Below, in pieces: positions 43,582-52,587 of a DNA stretch of 64,000 nt. The stretch comes from DATHBD01 sp035296325 (GTDB taxonomy: Bacteria > Actinomycetota > Actinomycetes > Mycobacteriales > Micromonosporaceae): the NCBI GenBank assembly GCA_035296325.1, contig DATHBD010000054.1, forward strand, positions 62,001 to 126,000, in the 5' to 3' direction. A program made the position numbers and the translations under genes. The notes below the pieces were generated by a model, which saw nothing but the letters and a program-made list of their open reading frames with translations, made no database searches and was not told the DNA's origin. How positions within the stretch are numbered: the first letter of the stretch is position 1; each line of letters opens with the position of its first letter.

Positions 43582-44301
43582 ATGATGACGGTCATGGCCA
43601 GGATCTACGCCGCTCTCGGCGACTCCATGTCGATCGACGTCTACGCGGGCGGCCCCGGTCGCGGCGCTGCCAGCCTGTTGTGGCGCAACCGGGACGCCGA
43701 CTTCCCGGACTGGGCCGGCCGGGATCTGGCAACGTTGGGCTACACCGCCTCCGACCTGACCCGCGACGGCGCGACCAGTGTCGATGTGCTGGACCGGCAA
43801 CTGCCGCACCTGCCCGGGGCGCCGGCCGTCGTCACGCTCACGATGGGCGGCAACGACCTGATGATGGCCTACGGCGATGCCATTGCCGCTGAGGCGGTGA
43901 TCACGCAGGTGCAGGCCCGGGGGGAGGCGATCCTGCGCCACCTGCGCACGGCGGTGGCCCCTGGCGGGCTGATCGTGATGACCACCGTGTACGACCCGAG
44001 CGACGGCACCGGCGCGGTCCCGGGCCGGGAGTTGCCGCCGTGGCCGGACGGCCCTGCGGTGGTCCGCGCGTTGAACGCCGCGTTGGCCGACCTGGCGCAA
44101 CGCCACGGCGCCGTGGTGGCCGATGTGCACGCCCGGTTTCTCGGCCACGGCGCCGAGGCCGGCGACCCGGGGCAGCCCGATCCGCGACCGGCCAATGGGG
44201 AGCTGTGGTACTGCGGCGTGATCGAGCCGAACGCGTGGGGCGCCCATGAGATCAGGTGCGCGTGGTGGGAGGCACTGCAGCGGTCCGGCCCGCCGCGCTG
44301 A
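43582..44301 (+). CDS. SGNH/GDSL-family hydrolase
   Basis: The protein is about 239 residues from ATG 43582; ATG 43585 or 43594 are alternative starts. Block I is A-L-G-D-S-M-S-I with the nucleophilic serine, block III M-G-G-N-D supplies the oxyanion-hole residues, and a late E-P-N-A-W-G-A-H-E region holds the histidine. No signal peptide is visible from these starts, so it may act in the cytoplasm on esters or acylated metabolites. It is a stand-alone gene. Confidence 0.82.
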   Translation: MMTVMARIYAALGDSMSIDVYAGGPGRGAASLLWRNRDADFPDWAGRDLATLGYTASDLTRDGATSVDVLDRQLPHLPGAPAVVTLTMGGNDLMMAYGDAIAAEAVITQVQARGEAILRHLRTAVAPGGLIVMTTVYDPSDGTGAVPGRELPPWPDGPAVVRALNAALADLAQRHGAVVADVHARFLGHGAEAGDPGQPDPRPANGELWYCGVIEPNAWGAHEIRCAWWEALQRSGPPR

Positions 44302-44325
44302 GCGGGTGCGACGGGCCGGGCTCGA

Positions 44326-44544
44326 TCAGCCGGCGCTGTCGGGGTGGCCCGGCAACCCGGAGCCGCCGCCGCTGCCCCCGGAGGCGCCGCCGCCCATGCC
44401 GGAGGCGTCGTCCACGATCGTGTGCTCCGACCCGTCTGCCGGCGGTGTGCTGGCCTCGATCTCGGTTTCGGTCAACGGAGCGTCACTGGCCTCCTCGGCC
44501 GCGCCTCGTTTCATCGCGCTGCCCGGCTCGGCGTCCTGCGTCAT
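44326..44544 (-). CDS. small acidic, glycine-rich hypothetical protein
   Basis: The 72-residue protein starts at ATG 44544, six bases after a perfect GGAGG, which is why I accept it. It is hydrophilic and acidic in the first 50 residues (E-T-E-I-E-A-S-T-P-P-A-D-G-S-E). It ends in a low-complexity tail, G-M-G-G-G-A-S-G-G-S-G-G-G-S-G. It is probably disordered, with no membrane segment and no cysteine. I do not recognise a family. Confidence 0.6.
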   Translation of the reverse strand: MTQDAEPGSAMKRGAAEEASDAPLTETEIEASTPPADGSEHTIVDDASGMGGGASGGSGGGSGLPGHPDSAG

Positions 44545-45096
44545 GGTAAGCCTCCGATCCACGTCAACCATCCGTTCGACCCGCCGGTACCCGCCGTCGA
44601 TCAGGCGAAACACGGGCCGTGACCGGCCCGGGTGCGGGCAGCGCCGCGGTTTCGGCGACAGATGTCGGGGCGGAACCGGGGTGATGCGTTGACCGGAATT
44701 CGCGTGGAGAATAGGGCATGTATTGGAATTTCGCGGCACGGGTCGGCCGTTGTGGCGTGTGACGATCGCAACGTCCGTGCCGTGGTGGTGGTTTCTGCTC
44801 GCCGCCCGCCGGGTCTGGCCGCTATTCCCTTTCTCACGGCTTCAAATCGCGGCGTCTGCTTGAATTCGAGGGTGGATGAATGCTACAAAGCCCGTCCGAT
44901 TCGCCGTGTTCAGAGTGTTTTGAGAGGTGGTGAAATACAAATGACTCGGGCATTTCATTGCGACTTTCGATGAAGGTCATTCCAGCCGGACATCCCAGCA
45001 AATAGCGTTCCGGGCGGGTCGTCGGAATCCGATCGACGGACCCCGCAGCGATGCTTTCCGATCGCCGCCGCCGCCGGAACACCACACGGAGTCCGT
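44545..45096. promoter_or_regulatory. long intergenic region upstream of glycosyltransferase operon
   Basis: This 552-base gap is visibly richer in A and T between about 44690 and 45000 than the surrounding genes. It probably contains the promoter of the glycosyltransferase operon. A hairpin CGGGCCG-TGAC-CGGCCCG lies at 44613-44630. A 10-codon frame with a ribosome-binding site is at 44941-44973. I see no convincing larger gene. Confidence 0.45.
44941..44973 (+). other. possible 10-residue leader ORF
   Basis: ATG 44941 follows AGAGGTGG (44923-44930) by 10 bases and opens the peptide M-T-R-A-F-H-C-D-F-R before TGA. It lies 124 bases upstream of the glycosyltransferase start. It could be a regulatory leader or simply chance. 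Confidence 0.2.
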
Positions 45097-47705
45097 ATGG
45101 ATGCGTCCATTGTTGTGCCCTGCCGACACGAAGCGGGCAACGTCGGGCCGTTACTTGAGCGGCTCGCCGGTGCCCTTGCCGGCCGACAATGCGAAGTCAT
45201 TTTCGTCGATGACAGCGACAACCTCGCCACCGTCGAAGCCATCGACGCTGCCGCCGCCCGGCTGTGCCGCAGCGGGCTGGGCGTCACCGTGGTGCACCGG
45301 GATGGTGCGCAGCGGTGGGGCGGTCTGGCCGGCGCCGTGATCGACGGGTTCCGTCGCGCCACGTCCGAGCGGGTCCTCGTGATGGACGCCGACCTGCAAC
45401 ACCCGCCCGAACTGGTGCCGGTGCTGCTTGACCGTCTGGACGGTGCGGACGGTAGCTCGGGCAGTGACCTTGTACTGGCGAGCCGGTACTGTCCGGGCGG
45501 CAGTTCGGAAGGGCTCGACGGTCCGCTGCGTCGCCTGGTTTCGACCGGCTCCACCCTGCTCGCCAAGGCCACGTTCCCCTTGGCACTGCGGGGCGTCACG
45601 GACCCGATGACAGGCTTCTTCGCGCTGCACCTGCGACTGGTCGACCCCGAGGCGTTGCAGGCCCGCGGCTTCAAGATCCTGCTGGAGATCCTGGCCAGGT
45701 ACCCTCACCTGCGGCGGAGCGAGGTGCCGCTGCGGTTCTCCGTCCGGCACTCCGGTGACAGCAAATCCGACCTCCGGCAGGGCATGGAGTATCTCGGCCA
45801 GCTACCGAGACTGCGACTCGCGACGGCGCGGAACACGCCGGCCGGCCGTGCCGTGTCCGACCGGCGGATCTGGAGCTTCGCACTCGGCGGCGCGTTCGCC
45901 GCGGTGGTCGGCGCCGTGCTGCTCGGCATCCTGGTATCGGCGGGGATGGACCCGTTGGCAGCATACGGAATCCAGCTCGCGGTGAGTCTGGCGATCAACT
46001 TCGCGATGAATTACCACATCACCTGGCGGGACCGCCCACCGTCGCGACTGCGACGGCGGGTGGGCTGGTTTTTGCTCAGCCGGGGCGCCACCCAACTGCT
46101 CAGCTGGGTCGCCTTCGCCGTCCTGACCGCGGCGACCGCCTGGCACTACCAGTTCGTCAACGTGCTGTGCCTGCTCCTGGCCGCGGCGGTGAACTTCTGG
46201 ACGGCGGACGCACTGGTGTTTCCGAAGGCGGCGACGCCGTTCCGGCACCCACTGCGGCCGCGCCGGCCGGCCTGGCGGCTGCCGGTCTGGGCGTTGCTCG
46301 GGATACCGGCACTCGGCCTCGCCACCGGATACGCCGTGCTGCGACCGGGTCCCGGTGCCCTCCTGACCGGCGCGGTGGTGGTCGTCGCGCTCTTCAACAC
46401 GGCGATCAGCGGCCTGGACGTGCGCTGGCGGCTCTACGGATGGCGTACCCCGGAGGCGCTCGACGAGATGCGCTGGCCCTCACCGGGCCCGTCCACGGAG
46501 GCGGCGGAGCGGTTCTCGATCATCGTTCCGGCGCTGCACGAGGCCGCGGTGATCGGCGGGACCCTGCGCCGGCTGGTTGATCAGGACCACCCGCACGTCG
46601 AGATCCTGGTGTCGCTCTGCGCCGGCGACGACGAGACCATCGCCGAGGTGGAGCGCGTGATGCGCGACGACGACCCGCACGGACGGATCCGGACCGTGAT
46701 CCGGCACTATCCGCGGTCCAACAAGCCCCGCCAGCTCAACGCCGCATTGCAGGAGTGCCGGGGGACGGTCGCCGGGGTCATCGACGCCGAAGACGATGTG
46801 GCTCCCGGGTTGCTCTCCCGGGTCGACGCGTTGTTCCGCCGCAGTGGCGCGGACGTGGTGCAGGGCAGCGTGCAGCTCATGACGCTCGGCACCCGGCCCG
46901 GGGACTGGTTCAAGGTGCACAACGTCATGGAGTACTTCTTCTGGTTCACCAGCCGGATCTTCTACCAGATCCGGTGCGGCTTCGTTCCGCTCGCCGGAAA
47001 CACCGTCTTCGTACGGCGGGAGCTGATGGTCCGGGTGGGCGGCTGGCCGGACAACCTCACCGAGGACTGCGCTCTCGGCGTCCTGCTGTCCACCCGGTAC
47101 GGCGCGAAGGTGGTGGCCGCGCACGAGCCCGAGTTCGCCACGCGCGAGGAGGTGCCGCACACCATCTGGAACAAGGCGGCCGGCTCGCTGTTCTGGCAGC
47201 GCGTCCGCTGGAACCAGGGCTTCCTCAGCATCCTGCTCCAGGGTGAGTGGTTGCGGCTGCCGACGATCCGGCAGCGGATCCTGGCCGGCTACGTCCTCGG
47301 TACGCCGTTCCTGCAGGCGTGCTCGGGGCTGCTGTTGCCGCTGGCGCTGGTGACCATCCTCTGGTTCAAGGTGCCCATCGGGATCGCGTTGCTGGTGTTC
47401 GTGCCGTTCCTGCCGATCGTGCTCTCGATGGTGGCCCAGCTGATCGGGCTGCACGAGTTCGCGTGCTCGTACCGGCAGCCGGTGTTGGCCCGCCACTACG
47501 TGTCCCTGCTCGTCGGCGCGCCGCTGTACCAGGCGGTGCTGATGGCCGCCGCGTTCTACGCCGCGTTCCGGCCCGAGGCAACACCCTCTGGCACAAGACG
47601 GCCCACAGCGGGCACCACCGGCCGGTGTTCGCGGCGCCGTCGCCGGCGACCGGGGTTGCGGCTGCCGGTGTCGCGGCGGCGGTACCGGCAATGGAGGCAG
47701 CGTGA
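45097..47705 (+). CDS. bifunctional membrane glycosyltransferase GT2-GtrA-GT2 (apparent frameshift near 3' end)
   Basis: ATG 45097 follows ACGGAG. Residues 1-225 are a GT2 domain like polyprenol-phosphate sugar transferases (I-V-V-P-C-R-H-E, V-D-D-S, D-A-D-L-Q-H-P-P-E). A GtrA-like block of four helices spans about 250-375. A second GT2 starts near 465 (S-I-I-V-P-A-L-H-E, D-A-E-D, T-E-D-C, and R-W-N-Q-G in place of QxxRW), then C-terminal helices. In the original frame the last 100 residues are an Arg-rich tail overrunning the next gene. A one-base shift at 47572-47574 instead gives W-H-K-T-A-H-S-G-H-H-R, a typical GT2 ending, and stops at 47705 where the next gene begins. Expect about 869 residues if repaired. 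Likely role: cell-envelope glycan synthesis. Confidence 0.85.
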
Positions 47706-49279
47706 TGGCCACCCTGGCGATCGACGGCGCACGCTCCGTGACCCGTCCCGGGACCCTGGCGAGGATCGCCGACACGGTTCGGGCCCGCCGGACCGACATC
47801 GTCGTCGTGGCCACGTTGCTGGGAATTGTCGGGCTGGTCAACGCCTGGAATCTGCACGGCTGGCCCGGCCGGGTCAATGACGACGAAGGCACCTACGTCG
47901 ACCAGGCGTGGGCGATGGTGACCCACGGGGAGATCGCGCACTACACGTACTGGTACGACCATCCGTTCCTGGGATGGGCCCTGGTCGCGGGCTATGCCTG
48001 GCTCACCGACGGCTTCGACCGCGTGCCCAGCGCGGTCATGGTCGGGCGGGAGTTCATGCTGGTCTGCGTGGTGGCCAGCGCTGCCCTGCTGTACGTGCTG
48101 GCGCGGCGCCTGGGCCTGCACCGGGTGACGGCCGCGGTGGCCGTGCTGGCGTTCGGCCTGAGCCCCCTGGCGGTGTACCTGCACCGGATGGTGTTCCTCG
48201 ACAACATCGCGGTGGTGTGGATGCTCGCCGCGTTGGTGTTCGCGGCGTCGCCCCGGCGCAGCCTCGCCGCCGCCTTCGGCAGCGCGGCGTGCTTCGCGGC
48301 GGCGACGCTGAGCAAGGAGACCATCGCGCTGCTGCTGCCGGCCGTCGCCTGGGTGCTCGTCCAGCACGGCGACCGGCGTACCCGGCGGTGGAGCGTCGGC
48401 GTCTTCGCCACCACGTACCTGACCCTGGTGGCCGCCTACCCGATGTTCGCCCTGCTGAAGAACGAGTTGCTGCCCGGACCCGGGCACGTGAGCCTCGGCT
48501 GGGCGGTGTACTGGCAACTCGTCGGCCGCGATGGTGGCGGTTCGCTCCTCGCCCCGGCCAGCGCCACGTCCAGCCTCGTGCACAGCTGGCTCCGGGTGGA
48601 CGCCTGGCTGCTGATCGGCGGCCTGCTGATGGCTCCGGTCGGGTTGGTGGTGCGCCGGCTGCGCCCGGTCGCCTTCGCCCTGGTGCTGCAGGTTCTTGTG
48701 ATGTGCCGGGGTGGCTACGTGCCGCAGCCGTACGCCATCGCGTTCCTGCCGTTCGCGGCGCTGCTCGTCGCCGGTGCCGCCGACCTGCTGTGGCGTCCGG
48801 TCGACCGGCCGTGGCGCGAGCGCGTGCCGACGTGGGCCCGCGCGGTCCTCCGTCGGGCGGGGTGGCCGCCGCTGATCGCCGGAGCCCTGGCGTGCGTGGT
48901 GCTCGTGGCACCCGCCTGGATCGGCAAGCTCCGCGAGCAGGCCACCACGGACGGCAGCGCGGCATCCCGGGCCGCGACCCGGTGGGTGCTGGCGAATGTG
49001 CCGCGGACCGCCGTCGTGGTGGTGGACGACTACGTCTGGCTCGACCTGGTGCGCAACGACTTCGCCAACACCGTGTGGCTGTTCAAACTGGACAGCGACC
49101 CGGAGGTGATGCGGACGATCCTGCCGGACGGCTACGCCAGCATCGACTACATCGTGCTTCCCGACCAGCCGCACGAGATCCTCGACTCCCGTCCCACCCT
49201 GACGCAGGCGCTGCAGCACTCGCACCGGGTGGCCACCTTCGACGGCATGAATGTCCGCAGGGTCATCGCCGGACCGTAG
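47705..49279 (+). CDS. GT39/ArnT-like membrane glycosyltransferase
   Basis: The protein of about 524 residues starts at ATG 47705, sharing a base with the upstream stop (TGATG); GTG 47702 is an alternative. The first periplasmic loop N-D-D-E-G-T-Y carries the Asp/Glu pair typical of protein mannosyltransferase and ArnT-like GT-C enzymes. About 10-11 hydrophobic segments follow, then a soluble C-terminal domain of about 100 residues. Such enzymes take sugars from polyprenyl phosphate and transfer them outside the membrane. The upstream GT2-GtrA protein could make and flip that donor, so the two would form one pathway. Confidence 0.88.
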   Translation: MATLAIDGARSVTRPGTLARIADTVRARRTDIVVVATLLGIVGLVNAWNLHGWPGRVNDDEGTYVDQAWAMVTHGEIAHYTYWYDHPFLGWALVAGYAWLTDGFDRVPSAVMVGREFMLVCVVASAALLYVLARRLGLHRVTAAVAVLAFGLSPLAVYLHRMVFLDNIAVVWMLAALVFAASPRRSLAAAFGSAACFAAATLSKETIALLLPAVAWVLVQHGDRRTRRWSVGVFATTYLTLVAAYPMFALLKNELLPGPGHVSLGWAVYWQLVGRDGGGSLLAPASATSSLVHSWLRVDAWLLIGGLLMAPVGLVVRRLRPVAFALVLQVLVMCRGGYVPQPYAIAFLPFAALLVAGAADLLWRPVDRPWRERVPTWARAVLRRAGWPPLIAGALACVVLVAPAWIGKLREQATTDGSAASRAATRWVLANVPRTAVVVVDDYVWLDLVRNDFANTVWLFKLDSDPEVMRTILPDGYASIDYIVLPDQPHEILDSRPTLTQALQHSHRVATFDGMNVRRVIAGP

Positions 49280-49325
49280 CCGCGGAGCGTGCGGTCGCCC
49301 GGACGTCGCTGGTCCTCGACGCCGC

Positions 49326-49361
49326 GGTGCCCCGCCTCGACAGGTGTCGGGGCGGGGCACC
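49326..49361. terminator. strong bidirectional hairpin terminator
   Basis: The arms GGTGCCCCGCCTCGACA and TGTCGGGGCGGGGCACC pair over 17 positions with one G-T wobble and a two-base loop. The hairpin lies between the convergent glycosyltransferase and GH5 genes and could end transcription from both sides. Confidence 0.8.
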
Positions 49362-49380
49362 GGGATGCGCCGGGTGGGAC

Positions 49381-50772
49381 CTACCCGGCGGTGCAGGTAG
49401 CCGAGACCGGGCCGTTGCTGCCGTTCCAGGCGCCGATGAAGCCGAAGCTGGTCGATGCGCCGGCGGCGATCGAGCCGTTGTAGGCGACGTTGCGGGCCGT
49501 GACCGTCGATCCGCTGGTGGTCAGCGCCGCGCTCCAGGAGGAGGACACGGTCTGGCCGTTGGCGTAGGTCCAGGTCACCGTCCAGCCGGAGATCGCCGAT
49601 CCGCCGGCGGTGATGCGGACCTCACCCTGGAAGCCACCGGGCCACTGGTTCTGCACGGTGTAGGTCGCCGTGCAGGCTCCGCCTCCGCCGCCGACCGGAG
49701 GTGCGGTGGTGAGTGGCGGCCCCTCGGTGAGCGGCGGTTCGGTGGTGCGGGGCGGCGCGGTGGTGCGGGGCGGTGTGGTCGAGTTGCCGATCGGGTAGAC
49801 CGACGCCCTGCGCGACGTCGCCCGGATGCCGTTCGCACCGTTGAAGATCCGCTGGCCCCACGAGGTCAGCGCACTGGGGTTGAAGCCGGTCGCCATGTCC
49901 AGGTACTCCACGCCGCCGCCGTTGCCGCTCCACGACCAGCCGATGTAGCCCAGTCCCAGTGACTGCGCGGTGGCCATGATGGTGTTTTCATCGGGGTTGC
50001 CGTCGGAGTGGTCGAAGCCGAACTCGCCGACCACGAGCGGCAGCCCGGCGTTGACAAAGTGGTTCAGGTAGGCGTTGACCTCGGCCGCGGTGTCGAAGAC
50101 GCCGTACATGTGCACCGAGAAGATGGTGTTGCGCAAGGTGTCGCTGGCGAACACCGCGGCGGCGTTGTCGCGCATGGTGAAGGTCCAGTCCTGACCCCAG
50201 TTCGGCGCGTCCACCATCAGCGTGTGGGTCAGACCGGCGCTGCGCAGCTTCCGGATCGCGGCGGTGGTGTCACCGATCCACCGGATGGCGTTGGTGTTGC
50301 CGATCGGCTCGTTGCCGATGTTGACGATGACGTACGGCTCCTGGCCGGCGAGGACGTCCCGGAGGCTGATCCAGTAGTCGGCAGCCTGGTCCAGGGTGGC
50401 GGCGTTCTGGTCACCGAGGCCGGTGGTGTCGTGCACCTCGAGGACGCAGATGAGCTGGTGTTCCTTGCACTGGTTGATCACCTCGGTGACCTGCTCCGGG
50501 GTGCTCCGGGTGAAGAGGGTACCGCTGCCGAGCACCACCCGCACCGTGTTCGCGCCGAGCGCGCTGATGTCGGCGAACGCGCGGTTCTGGGTCGGGTACC
50601 AGGCGTACGGGTGGCTGACCCCCCGCATGACGAAGTCCTGGCCGTTGGCGTCCAGGATGCGGCCGTTGCTGATGGAGAAGCTGGCTGCCGCGTGCGCCGG
50701 CTGGATAACGACAAAAATCGATGCAACGAGGGCGAGTAGCCCGGCCGCCGCGACGGCGAATCGTTTGGTCAT
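49381..50772 (-). CDS. secreted GH5 endo-beta-mannanase/cellulase with CBM2
   Basis: The 463-residue protein has a Sec signal peptide cleaved near A-H-A (27). The GH5 catalytic domain spans about 30-325. The acid/base is Glu155 in N-I-G-N-E-P and the nucleophile is Glu250 in V-V-G-E-F-G-F. R-G-V-S-H-P-Y-A-W-Y-P and H-M-Y-G-V-F resemble streptomycete mannanases (GH5 subfamily 8, from memory), so mannanase is favoured over cellulase. A Pro/Thr linker (331-360) leads to a CBM2 domain (366-463) with end cysteines and conserved tryptophans for binding crystalline polysaccharide. It stands alone with its own promoter and a palindrome over the -10 box. Confidence 0.9.
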   Translation of the reverse strand: MTKRFAVAAAGLLALVASIFVVIQPAHAAASFSISNGRILDANGQDFVMRGVSHPYAWYPTQNRAFADISALGANTVRVVLGSGTLFTRSTPEQVTEVINQCKEHQLICVLEVHDTTGLGDQNAATLDQAADYWISLRDVLAGQEPYVIVNIGNEPIGNTNAIRWIGDTTAAIRKLRSAGLTHTLMVDAPNWGQDWTFTMRDNAAAVFASDTLRNTIFSVHMYGVFDTAAEVNAYLNHFVNAGLPLVVGEFGFDHSDGNPDENTIMATAQSLGLGYIGWSWSGNGGGVEYLDMATGFNPSALTSWGQRIFNGANGIRATSRRASVYPIGNSTTPPRTTAPPRTTEPPLTEGPPLTTAPPVGGGGGACTATYTVQNQWPGGFQGEVRITAGGSAISGWTVTWTYANGQTVSSSWSAALTTSGSTVTARNVAYNGSIAAGASTSFGFIGAWNGSNGPVSATCTAG

Positions 50773-50861
50773 GACCTACCTCTGGTTGTAGCCCACGAGG
50801 GGAAGTTTCCTCGGCATGCGCGTCCGCCGACCCTGTCGGCGCGGCGCTCAGCGATGAGCCA

Positions 50862-50874
50862 TCACCATAGGTGA
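50862..50874. promoter_or_regulatory. palindromic operator candidate at mannanase promoter
   Basis: TCACC-ATA-GGTGA is a perfect inverted repeat with a three-base centre. It overlaps the predicted -10 box of the GH5 gene. A second palindrome, AACCGGTT, lies at 50895-50902, just upstream of the -35 box. Confidence 0.45.
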
Positions 50875-50891
50875 ATATCCCGTCAGGTCAC
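50864..50891 (-). promoter_or_regulatory. predicted promoter of GH5-CBM2 gene
   Basis: On the minus strand GTGACC (50891-50886) and TATGGT (50869-50864) are separated by 16 bases and lie about 90 bases upstream of the start codon. The -10 fits the TAnnnT pattern. Confidence 0.4.
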
Positions 50892-50987
50892 CAGAACCGG
50901 TTAAGTAAGTACGGCCCAGCCGGTCGTTATGCCCAAATCTAGTCCGTTATGCACTGCGGGTCGCCTTGAAACGGGTTGAAAAGCCCG

Positions 50988-51839
50988 TCAGGACCGGCAG
51001 GCGTCCGGGGTCGGACGGGCCGGCGTGGGCGTGCCTGCCTTGCCGAGCGTCTCCGCGAAGGCGCGTTCCCAACTCCCGTCGTTCTGAGCCGCCGTGATGG
51101 TGTCGGTGAGGAACCGGCAGAATGCCTCGTCACCATGCCGGAAACCGATGCCGTACCGCTCGATGCTCAACGGCTCGGCGACGACCTCGAGCTTGCTGGG
51201 CTGCTGGGCGGCGTACCCGAGCAGCACCGCACCATCGGTCAACACCGCGCGCACCTTCCTGGCGAGCAGTTGCCGGACGCAGTCCGTGTACGTGGTGAAC
51301 TCCACCAGGCGTTCCCCGAACTTCTCCCGCGCCCACCGGATCGACGTGGACCCGGTCACCGAACAGACCCGGTCGGTGGAGAGGTCGTCGGGATGGTCGA
51401 TCCAGTGCTTGTCCTCCTCCCGGACGAGCAGTCGCTGACCGGTGACGTAGTACGGCCCGGCCTGCCCGACCTGGCGGCGCCGGTCCTCGGTGATGGAGTA
51501 CGAGGCCACCACGAAGTCAACCCGACCCTCCTTGAGAAACGTCTCCCGATCTCTGCTGGCGGTCTCCAGGTAGGTGATCTGGTTGGTCCGCAATCCCAGG
51601 GCGGCGGCGACGATCTCCGCCATCTCGATGTCGAAGCCCTCGTACCGGCCGGTCGCCGGATTGCGGAAACCGAGCCCAGGCTGGTCGGACTTCACCCCGA
51701 TAGTGACCCGACCGGCACGATGGAGCTTGTCCATGGTGCTTCCGGCGGGAAAGTTGACCTGCTTCGGCCCCTGGCACGCGCTGAGTGCCGCGGCCAGGAG
51801 AACCCCGCAGACCGCCGCGGCGATCGCTGAGCGGCTCAT
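50988..51839 (-). CDS. orphan family 3 solute-binding lipoprotein (amino-acid type)
   Basis: The 283-residue lipoprotein has a signal ending L-S-A-C (Cys22). The fold follows family 3 binding proteins: G-R-V-T-I-G-V-K-S-D-Q-P-G-L-G, then G-R-Y-E-G-F-D-I-E-M-A-E-I-V and D-F-V-V-A-S-Y-S-I-T-E-D-R-R. It resembles the glutamate-binding GluB group. No permease or ATPase gene is nearby. It may serve a distant transporter or act as a sensor for the two-component system encoded just upstream. The latter is only inference from location. Confidence 0.85.
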   Translation of the reverse strand: MSRSAIAAAVCGVLLAAALSACQGPKQVNFPAGSTMDKLHRAGRVTIGVKSDQPGLGFRNPATGRYEGFDIEMAEIVAAALGLRTNQITYLETASRDRETFLKEGRVDFVVASYSITEDRRRQVGQAGPYYVTGQRLLVREEDKHWIDHPDDLSTDRVCSVTGSTSIRWAREKFGERLVEFTTYTDCVRQLLARKVRAVLTDGAVLLGYAAQQPSKLEVVAEPLSIERYGIGFRHGDEAFCRFLTDTITAAQNDGSWERAFAETLGKAGTPTPARPTPDACRS

Positions 51840-51885
51840 CGCGTCTCCGGTGGTCGGGCCATGCCGCAGGGCGTGGCAGGTGCGG

Positions 51886-52587
51886 TCAGGAGGTCAGGTC
51901 GCCGGACCCCGGAGCGCCGCGCCGGTCCGGTCCGGAGCCCAGGCCTGCGTCGCGGGCCTTGGCCACCGCGGCGGCCCGGTCGCGTACCTGCAGCTTATAG
52001 ATGATCGTGGAGACGTGGTTGCGGACGGTTTTCTCCGACAGGCTCAACCGGCGGGCGATGTCGTGGTTTCCGCATCCGGTGGCGACCAGGTCGAGCACTT
52101 CGCGCTCCCGGTCGGTCAGGTCGGGAAAGGCCTGTGCGGTGTAGTTCTGCTCGGCGCCGGTGAAGAAGTCGGTGATGCGGCGGGCAACCGCGGCGCCGTA
52201 GACCGCCTCGCCGGATGCCACGGCCAGCACCGCACGAATGATCTCGGCCCGGTCGGCGCCCTTCAGCAGGTAGCCGCGCGCCCCGGCTCGCATGGCCCGC
52301 AGCAGCGCCTGGTTGTCCTCGTGCATGGTCAGCACCAGGACGGCGATGTCGGGGTGGCGGGCCAGGATGTCGGTGGCGGCGGCCGCCCCGTCCAGACCCG
52401 GCATCACGAGGTCGGTGAGGACCACGTCGGGCAGCGTGTGCTCCACGACGGCGAGCAGTTCCCGCCCGTCCGCGGCCTCGCCGACGACCTCCACCTCGCC
52501 GGCGGCGGCGAGGGCCGCCATCAACCCGTAGCGGAACATCGGGTGGTCGTCGGCGATGACCACCCGGACCGGCAGCGTCGGCGTCAC
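51886..52587 (-). CDS. NarL/FixJ-family response regulator
   Basis: The 233-residue regulator starts at GTG 52587, overlapping the kinase stop (GTGA). The receiver domain has acidic pair D13-D14 in I-A-D-D-H-P, phosphoacceptor Asp59 in V-L-T-D-L-V-M-P-G, Thr in V-L-T-M-H-E-D and Lys in L-L-K-G-A. The LuxR-type DNA-binding domain occupies about 165-220 (L-T-D-R-E-R-E-V-L-D-L-V-A, L-S-E-K-T-V-R-N-H-V). It is the partner of the upstream kinase. Its regulon cannot be read from the sequence. Confidence 0.94.
   Translation of the reverse strand: MTPTLPVRVVIADDHPMFRYGLMAALAAAGEVEVVGEAADGRELLAVVEHTLPDVVLTDLVMPGLDGAAAATDILARHPDIAVLVLTMHEDNQALLRAMRAGARGYLLKGADRAEIIRAVLAVASGEAVYGAAVARRITDFFTGAEQNYTAQAFPDLTDREREVLDLVATGCGNHDIARRLSLSEKTVRNHVSTIIYKLQVRDRAAAVAKARDAGLGSGPDRRGAPGSGDLTS

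Noticed and set aside
44632..44973. A 113-codon plus-strand frame in the intergenic region before the glycosyltransferases
   Set aside because: It lacks a ribosome-binding site at its start and has no recognisable domain. Only its last 10 codons have a plausible internal start.
47566..47580. Programmed -1 ribosomal frameshift in the glycosyltransferase gene
   Set aside because: The codons CGG-CCC do not form a canonical X-XXY-YYZ slippery heptamer and I see no strong downstream pseudoknot. A simple indel explains it better.
47706..47880. The C-terminal extension of the glycosyltransferase reading into the next gene
   Set aside because: The extension is Arg-rich, overlaps a good gene and disappears when a one-base shift at 47572-47574 is allowed.
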